NCBI RefSeq assembly: GCF_041260665.1
Contig: NZ_JBGCCT010000038.1
Coordinates: 55,607 to 119,606, forward strand
Origin: Catenulispora sp. GP43
GTDB lineage: Bacteria; Actinomycetota; Actinomycetes; Streptomycetales; Catenulisporaceae
Direction: 5' to 3'
Length of the DNA stretch: 64,000 nucleotides
The position numbers were made by a program, and so were the translations under genes. The notes under the pieces are model-generated. The model saw nothing but the letters and a program-made list of their open reading frames with translations. It was not told where the DNA came from and made no database searches. Positions 59,447 through 64,000 of this stretch are shown one piece after another (the first letter of the stretch is position 1; the number at the start of each line of letters is the position of its first letter).

Positions 59447-60356
59447 GGTGCGCGGGAAGCTCGGCGGCGACAGCGCGGATGGAGTCGCGCAGCCAGCGCT
59501 GACCCAGGTCTCCGTCCAGGCGCGGGTGCCAGGCCATCTGGTACTTCATCGGGCGGATGACCTCGGGGGCGGGCATGACCCGCAGGCCCGGCTCAGGGGG
59601 CTGCTGCGCGAGCAGGCGCTCGGGCAGCGTGAGGATCAGGCGCGTTCCGAGGACTGAGAGCGCCGCCAGGGAGTGGTACGGCACTGTCAGGCCGGCGCGG
59701 CGGCGCGTGCCGAGGTCTTCCAGGCGCTTTTCGATCGCGGTCTGGCGCTCGCCGGTGGTGTCGACGATGACGTGTGCGGCGTCCAGGTAGTCCTGAAGCG
59801 TGATCTCCTCGCCGGCGGCCAGCGGATGGTCCGCCGAGAGCACGCACACGAACCGGTCGTCGAAGAGATGTTCGGTGTGCAGTGTGGGCATCGGTTCGGA
59901 TCGGGCGAAGAACACCAGGTCCACCACGCCCCGATCGAGGTCGTCGTAGATGGCGTCGTGCCACGTGCGCAGGTGCAGGGTCGAGCGCGGTGACTGCTGG
60001 AAGACGCGACGGAACACCGCCGGGGCCAGAACCCGCGAGTAGTCGGTGCCCGCCACACGAAAGGACTCGGCGGCCTCGGCCGGGTCGAACTCCTCGGGGG
60101 CGAACAGGCTCTCCAGGCGTGGCAGGACCGCGCGCAGTTGGCGCTGCACCCGCTCGGCGCGCGGGGTGAGCCGGTAGCCCTGCGGGGTGCGGACCAGCAG
60201 TTCGTCGCCGAGGGTGTCGCGCAGGCGTTGCAGCGCGCGGCTCATCGCGGGCTGGCTCATGCCGGCGAGTGCTGCGGCGTGCGAGACGTGTCGTTCCTCC
60301 AGCAGCGCGGCCAGTGGGGCCAGCAGGTTGAGGTCGACCCGCTCTATATGCGCCAT
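59412..60356 (-). CDS. LysR family transcriptional regulator
   Basis: A 314-residue LysR regulator from ATG 60356. HTH: NLLAPLAALLEERHVSHAAALAGMSQPAMSRALQRLRDTLGDELLVRTPQGYRLTPRAERV. The effector domain follows (ESFRVAGTDYSRVLAPAVFRRVFQQSP, LVFFARSEPMP). This NodD/LinR-like sub-type often regulates an adjacent oxidoreductase. It is divergent from an SDR-quinone oxidoreductase operon with LysR-type palindromes in the gap. Its 3' end overlaps the membrane-protein gene by 35 nt on the other strand. Confidence 0.93.
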   Translation of the reverse strand: MAHIERVDLNLLAPLAALLEERHVSHAAALAGMSQPAMSRALQRLRDTLGDELLVRTPQGYRLTPRAERVQRQLRAVLPRLESLFAPEEFDPAEAAESFRVAGTDYSRVLAPAVFRRVFQQSPRSTLHLRTWHDAIYDDLDRGVVDLVFFARSEPMPTLHTEHLFDDRFVCVLSADHPLAAGEEITLQDYLDAAHVIVDTTGERQTAIEKRLEDLGTRRRAGLTVPYHSLAALSVLGTRLILTLPERLLAQQPPEPGLRVMPAPEVIRPMKYQMAWHPRLDGDLGQRWLRDSIRAVAAELPAHLTRADSAPSPE

Positions 60357-60400
60357 ACGAATAGTATAGATCTCGATCATGCATTGGACAAATAAATGCA
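60355..60400. promoter_or_regulatory. LysR-type palindromes upstream of the SDR operon
   Basis: ATAC-gaata-GTAT (60355-60367) overlaps the LysR start codon, and TGCATT-N9-AATGCA lies at 60380-60400. Both are AT-rich inverted repeats in the 131-nt divergent gap, and they fit a regulatory and an activation site for the LysR protein. Confidence 0.6.
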
Positions 60401-60487
60401 CGCGGCGGATGGTGGATGCAGACGCCGGGCACACCGCCCGGAACGCCTGGAGCGGGCATCCGCACGGATGCCGGATCGGGAGCAACC

Positions 60488-61261
60488 ATGAACAGCCTGA
60501 TGCCGAACGGGGAATCCGCCACCGGGGCCGGGTCGCGCCGCGTGGCCGTCGTGACCGGCGGCTCCGGCGGGATCGGCAGCGCGGTCTCGCGCCGCCTTGC
60601 CGCCGCGGGCATGGCCGTGGTCGTGCACTACGCGGGCAGCCCGAACGCGGCCGAGGCGGTCGTCGCGCAGATCACCGAGGCCGGCGGCACCGCGGTGGCG
60701 CTGCCCGGCGACATCGCCGAGCCGACTGAGATGACCGCGCTGTTCGACGCCGCCGAGGACCGCTTCGGCGGGATCGACGTGGTCGTCAACACCGCCGGGA
60801 TCATGCTGCTGGCGCCGTTGGCCGACATGGATCTGGACGACTTCGACCGGATGCACCGGGTCAACGTCCGCGGCACGTTCGTGGTCTCCCAGCTCGCCGC
60901 CCGCCGGCTGCGCTCCGGCGGCGCGCTCGTCAACTTCTCGACCTCCGTGACCCGGCTCCAGCAGCCCACCTACGCCGCGTACGCCGCGTCCAAGGGCGCG
61001 GTGGAGGCCATGACCCTGATCCTGGCCCGTGAGCTGCGCGGCCGGGACGTCACCGTCAACGCCGTGGCCCCCGGCCCGACGGCGACGCCGCTGTTCCTGG
61101 AAGGCAAGAGCGAGGAGCTGATCGCGCGCCTCGCCTCGGCCGCGCCGCTGGAGCGTCTCGGCACGCCAGGGGACATCGCCGAGTCCGTCGCCTTCCTGGC
61201 CGGCGACGGCGGGCGCTGGATCAACGGGCAGGTGCTGTACGCGAACGGGGGTATCGCCTGA
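60488..61261 (+). CDS. SDR family oxidoreductase
   Basis: A 257-residue classical short-chain dehydrogenase. Cofactor motif VAVVTGGSGGIGSAVSRRL near residue 18, NTAG at VVNTAGIMLLAP, catalytic Ser in LVNFSTSVTR, YxxxK in YAAYAASKGAVEAM, and the closing GRWINGQVLYANGGIA. The motif set suggests a beta-ketoacyl-ACP-reductase-like or glucose-dehydrogenase-like enzyme. Its stop shares a base with the next start (TGATG), so it is co-translated with the quinone oxidoreductase. The divergent LysR gene is the likely regulator. Confidence 0.93.
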   Translation: MNSLMPNGESATGAGSRRVAVVTGGSGGIGSAVSRRLAAAGMAVVVHYAGSPNAAEAVVAQITEAGGTAVALPGDIAEPTEMTALFDAAEDRFGGIDVVVNTAGIMLLAPLADMDLDDFDRMHRVNVRGTFVVSQLAARRLRSGGALVNFSTSVTRLQQPTYAAYAASKGAVEAMTLILARELRGRDVTVNAVAPGPTATPLFLEGKSEELIARLASAAPLERLGTPGDIAESVAFLAGDGGRWINGQVLYANGGIA

Positions 61262-62214
61262 TGAAGGCCGTACGCTTCCACCACTACGGGGACATCGACG
61301 TCCTCGACCTCGAAGACGCCGAACCGCGCCCGCTCGGCCCGGACGACGTCCTGGTGCGGGTCCTCGCCGCCGGGATCAACCCCGGCGAAGCCAAGATCCG
61401 CACCGGCGCCCTGCACGAGCGCTTCCCCGCCACCTTCCCCTCCGGCCAGGGCAGTGATCTGGCAGGCACCCTCGCCGAGATCGGGGCCGCGGTCACCGAA
61501 TGGGCCGTCGGCGACCCGGTCCTGGGCTGGTCCTGGGAACGCTCCAGCCACGCCGAGTACGTCACTGTCCCGGCCGACCAGCTCGTCCGCAAACCCGACG
61601 CGCTCCCCTGGACCCCCGCCGGCGCCCTCTACGTCGCGGGCACCACCGCGTGGGCGGCCGTCGCCGCGGTCGACCCGCAGGCCGGCGAGACGGTCGTGGT
61701 CGCCGGCGCCACCGGCGGGGTCGGAACGCTGGCCGTCCAGCTGCTGCGCCTGCGCAGGGCGAATGTGCTCGCCATCGCCTCCCCTCGGCACCGGGACTGG
61801 CTGGAATCCCAGGGCGCGACGCTCGTCGACTACGGCGATGACGTCGCCGAGCGCCTGCGCCAGGCGGTCGAGGCGGACGGCGGGGGCCCGGTCCATGCCT
61901 TCCTCGACTTCCACGGCGGCGACTACCCGCGCACGGCGCTGGCTCTCGGCGTGCCGCCCCGCCGGATCAACACTCTGGATTACGCCGCCGCGGCGGCGCT
62001 GGGCACCAGCTCCGACGGCAACGCCCAGGGAACCTCGCAGGCGGTGCTCACCGAGTTGGCGGAGTTGGCCGCGACCGGCCGGATCGAGGTCCCGATCAGC
62101 GGGACCTATCCGTTGACAGAGGTCAGGCAGGCCTTCGCGCACCTGGAGCACGAGCATCCGCTGGGCAAGATCGTCCTGCTGCCTGGCGCCGCCCCCCAGC
62201 TGGATCGATCATGA
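61261..62214 (+). CDS. NADP-dependent quinone oxidoreductase-like MDR protein
   Basis: A 317-residue zinc-independent MDR enzyme: VLVRVLAAGINPGEAKIRTG and GSDLAGTLAEIGAAVTEWAVGDPVLG in the N-terminal domain, then VVVAGATGGVGTLAVQLLRLRRA as the nucleotide fold. It lacks the structural and catalytic zinc ligands. It is related in layout to the gene at 33285. It is co-transcribed with the SDR gene (1-nt overlap) and followed after 4 nt by the SDR-DUF2867 gene, so the three likely work on one substrate series. Confidence 0.92.
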   Translation: MKAVRFHHYGDIDVLDLEDAEPRPLGPDDVLVRVLAAGINPGEAKIRTGALHERFPATFPSGQGSDLAGTLAEIGAAVTEWAVGDPVLGWSWERSSHAEYVTVPADQLVRKPDALPWTPAGALYVAGTTAWAAVAAVDPQAGETVVVAGATGGVGTLAVQLLRLRRANVLAIASPRHRDWLESQGATLVDYGDDVAERLRQAVEADGGGPVHAFLDFHGGDYPRTALALGVPPRRINTLDYAAAAALGTSSDGNAQGTSQAVLTELAELAATGRIEVPISGTYPLTEVRQAFAHLEHEHPLGKIVLLPGAAPQLDRS

Positions 62215-62218
62215 AGAC

Positions 62219-63862
62219 ATGGCAGATCTCGCACTGGTCTCCGGCGCCACCGGCTACATCGGCGGGCGCCTGGTGCCCGAGCTGCTGCGCGCCGGGTTCG
62301 CCGTGCGGTGCATGGCGCGCGATCCCGGGCGGCTGCGGGATCATCCCTGGTTCCCTTCGGTGCAGGCGGTTCGCGCGGATGTGACCCGGCCCGCCGATCT
62401 CGGCAAGGCGTTCGAGGGGGTCAGGGTCGCGTACTACCTGATCCACTCCCTGAACACCGGTGCCGGCTTCGAGAAGACCGAGGCTGATTCGGCGCGGGCG
62501 TTCGCCGAGGCGGCACGGCGGGCGGGGGTGGCGCGGATCGTGTATCTCGGCGGCATCGTTCCCGACGATGTGCCGGCCGGGGAGTTGTCGCGGCATCTGC
62601 GGTCGCGGATGCGGGTCGGGCAGATTCTGCGGGAGGGCGGGGTGCCGACCGTGGAGTTGCGCGCGGCTGTGATCATCGGGTCGGGGTCCGCCTCGTTCGA
62701 GATGGTGCGCTACCTCACCGAGCGGTTGCCGGTGATGGTCACGCCGAAGTGGGTGCGGGTGCGGGTGCAGCCGATCGCGGTGCGCGACGTGCTGGGATAC
62801 CTCGTCGGGGTGGGGAGTGCGCCCGATGCGGCGGTCGGCGACGGCGGGGTGTTCGACATCGGCGGGCCGGAGGTGCTGACCTATCGGGAGATGATGCAGC
62901 GCTACGCGCGGGTGGCGGGGCTGCCGCGGCGGCTGATCGTTCCGGTGCCGCTGCTCACCACCGGGCTGTCGAGCCTGTGGGTCGGCGCGGTGACGCCGGT
63001 GCCGGCCTCGATCGCGCGGCCGCTGGTGGAGTCGCTGCGGCACGAGGTGGTGTGCCGGGACCACCGGATCACCGCGCTGGTGCCCGATCCGCCGCAGGGG
63101 CTGATCGACTTCGACGAGGCGGTGCGCCTGGCCCGCACCCGGATCCGGAACTCCGACGTGGCCACCCGCTGGGCCTCGGCCTCCCTGCCCGGCGCCGCGA
63201 GCGAGCCGCTGCCGACGGACCCGGGCTGGACCGGCGGCACCGTGTACGAGGACGCCCGCTCCTTCATGCTGTCGGCACCGCCGGAGGAGGTGTGGCGCGC
63301 GGTGGAGGGCATCGGCGGGGAGACCGGCTGGTATTCCTTCCCGCTGGCGTGGGCCGCCCGCGGCTGGCTCGACCGGCTCAGCGGCGGCGTGGGCCTGGGC
63401 CGGGGACGCCGCGACCCGCGCACCCTGCGCCTCGGCGACGCCCTGGACTTCTGGCGGGTCGAGGCCATCGACCGGGGCCGGCTGCTGCGGCTGCGCGCCG
63501 AGATGAGGATGCCGGGCCTGGGCTGGCTGGAGGTGCTGGTGGTCCCGGCCGACGACGGCCGCACGCGCTACACGCAGCGCGCCGTGTTCCTGCCCCGGGG
63601 CTTGTTCGGGCACCTGTACTGGTGGTCGATGAAGCCCTTCCACTCGGTGATCTACCGCGGCATGGCCCGCAACATCGCCCGGATCGCGCGCGAGCACGAG
63701 GAATTCGGAGAGGGGCGGGGACGGGAACAGGGGCAGGGCCGGGAACGAGCGCAGGAACTCGGACCGGAGCTGGATCCGCGGCCCAGGCGGCATGTCACGC
63801 CGGGCGAGAACGCCGCCACCGCTCGACTTCCCTGGGACAGCAGTACCCGGCACCGGTCCTAG
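62219..63862 (+). CDS. SDR-type NAD(P)-binding protein with DUF2867 domain
   Basis: A 547-residue two-domain protein. The N-terminal half is an NmrA-like/extended SDR fold (ALVSGATGYIGGRLVPELLRAG, IVYLGGIVPDD, DIGGPEVLTYREMMQRYARVAG). The C-terminal half from about residue 345 is DUF2867 (EDARSFMLSAPPEEVWRAVEGIGGETGW, FWRVEAIDRGRLLRLRAEMRMPG, HLYWWSMKPFHSVIYRGMARNI). This fusion is common in actinobacteria and proteobacteria, but its reaction is unknown. The last 45 residues are a Gly/Arg/Gln-rich tail from repeats. The stop codon begins a hexamer array. It is the third gene of the LysR-divergent operon. Confidence 0.9.
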   Translation: MADLALVSGATGYIGGRLVPELLRAGFAVRCMARDPGRLRDHPWFPSVQAVRADVTRPADLGKAFEGVRVAYYLIHSLNTGAGFEKTEADSARAFAEAARRAGVARIVYLGGIVPDDVPAGELSRHLRSRMRVGQILREGGVPTVELRAAVIIGSGSASFEMVRYLTERLPVMVTPKWVRVRVQPIAVRDVLGYLVGVGSAPDAAVGDGGVFDIGGPEVLTYREMMQRYARVAGLPRRLIVPVPLLTTGLSSLWVGAVTPVPASIARPLVESLRHEVVCRDHRITALVPDPPQGLIDFDEAVRLARTRIRNSDVATRWASASLPGAASEPLPTDPGWTGGTVYEDARSFMLSAPPEEVWRAVEGIGGETGWYSFPLAWAARGWLDRLSGGVGLGRGRRDPRTLRLGDALDFWRVEAIDRGRLLRLRAEMRMPGLGWLEVLVVPADDGRTRYTQRAVFLPRGLFGHLYWWSMKPFHSVIYRGMARNIARIAREHEEFGEGRGREQGQGRERAQELGPELDPRPRRHVTPGENAATARLPWDSSTRHRS

Positions 63863-63910
63863 TTCTGGCTCTGGTTCTAGTTCTAGTTCTAGTTCTAGTT
63901 CTAGTTCTAG
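63857..63910 (+). repeat. (TTCTAG)n hexamer array starting at the stop codon
   Basis: Nine hexamers of the form NNCTRG run from TCCTAG (63857-63862, containing the gene's TAG stop) through two variants to six perfect TTCTAG units ending at 63910. It is analogous to the CCCTAG array at 33229-33288. Confidence 0.92.
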
Positions 63911-64000
63911 ATGATTGAGTCCGATCGTTGGGCTGGTCAGTGGTCGTAAGCGATTAGTGATCGCTTGCTGGGTGCGCCGGTCTTGGTGTTGTGCCAGATC
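63911..64000. other. Intergenic tail with dispersed repeat
   Basis: The last 90 nt have no gene. ATGATTGAGTCCGATCGTTG (from 63911) is close to ATCATCGAGTCCGATCGCCG at 36322-36341, sharing the 11-mer GAGTCCGATCG. It suggests a repeated intergenic element in this genome. Confidence 0.5.

Overview
The window comes from a very GC-rich (roughly 70% or more) actinomycete. The sequence shows GTG starts, ATGA/GTGA translational overlaps, many TetR/MarR/PadR/MerR/IclR/XRE regulators, a gyl-type glycerol cluster, DUF397 with XRE partners, and a SARP/BTAD regulator. This gene content fits a filamentous, multicellular actinobacterium (Streptomyces/Catenulispora-like); the genus is an inference. No rRNA, tRNA, CRISPR array or intact insertion sequence was seen.

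Layout. 1-9 kb: small regulator/enzyme units (ArsR-SRPBCC fusion with a VOC protein, DUF427, membrane proteins, an aldo/keto reductase divergent from TetR, DoxX, MerR, and a PadR-membrane protein pair under a 38-bp palindrome). 9-16.3 kb: glycerol use, with glpF-glpK-glpD on the minus strand divergent from an IclR-type gylR and a second glycerol kinase, closed by a 17-bp-stem hairpin. 16.3-19.4 kb: an isochorismatase-fold protein, a hydrolase and hypotheticals. 19.5-29.9 kb: the most interesting segment. A two-HTH XRE regulator is followed by a tightly coupled operon encoding a TIR protein with a SARM1-like catalytic Glu, a P-loop/helical-repeat NTPase, two von Willebrand A proteins, a PP2C phosphatase and a membrane-anchored kinase. 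This resembles the TerY phosphorylation triad (vWA + PP2C + kinase) coupled to a TIR effector and is the best candidate for an undescribed defence or stress-signalling system. 29.9-36.2 kb: four enzyme or transporter units, each beside a TetR or MarR gene; operators are visible at three. One transporter is decayed by frameshifts and a zinc-finger gene is truncated. 36.5-40.7 kb: a four-gene uronate/glucarate operon. 41-51 kb: HAD, a PAS-GGDEF-EAL protein, a monooxygenase, a LysR gene flanked by two beta-lactamase-fold genes, and a PAS/GAF/SpoIIE phosphatase. 51-52 kb: an orphan ricin-domain remnant. 52-54.3 kb: kup. 54.3-59.4 kb: XRE/DUF5753 and DUF397 genes, a SARP regulator and a coupled membrane protein. 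59.4-64 kb: LysR, SDR, quinone oxidoreductase and an SDR-DUF2867 protein.

Two patterns cut across the annotation. First, at two loci (21.8 kb and 57.9 kb) the C-terminal tail of one protein and the N-terminal region of the next, translationally coupled protein carry matching short Gly/Asp or Gly/Gln/Asn motifs, as if the pair is built to assemble. Second, at least nine gene ends carry short duplications or hexamer arrays that include the stop codon, for example 16 bp x3, 23 bp x2, (CCCTAG)n and (TTCTAG)n, and often sit between converging genes.

All assignments come from reading motifs by eye. No database search was possible, and residue positions are counted from the proposed starts.
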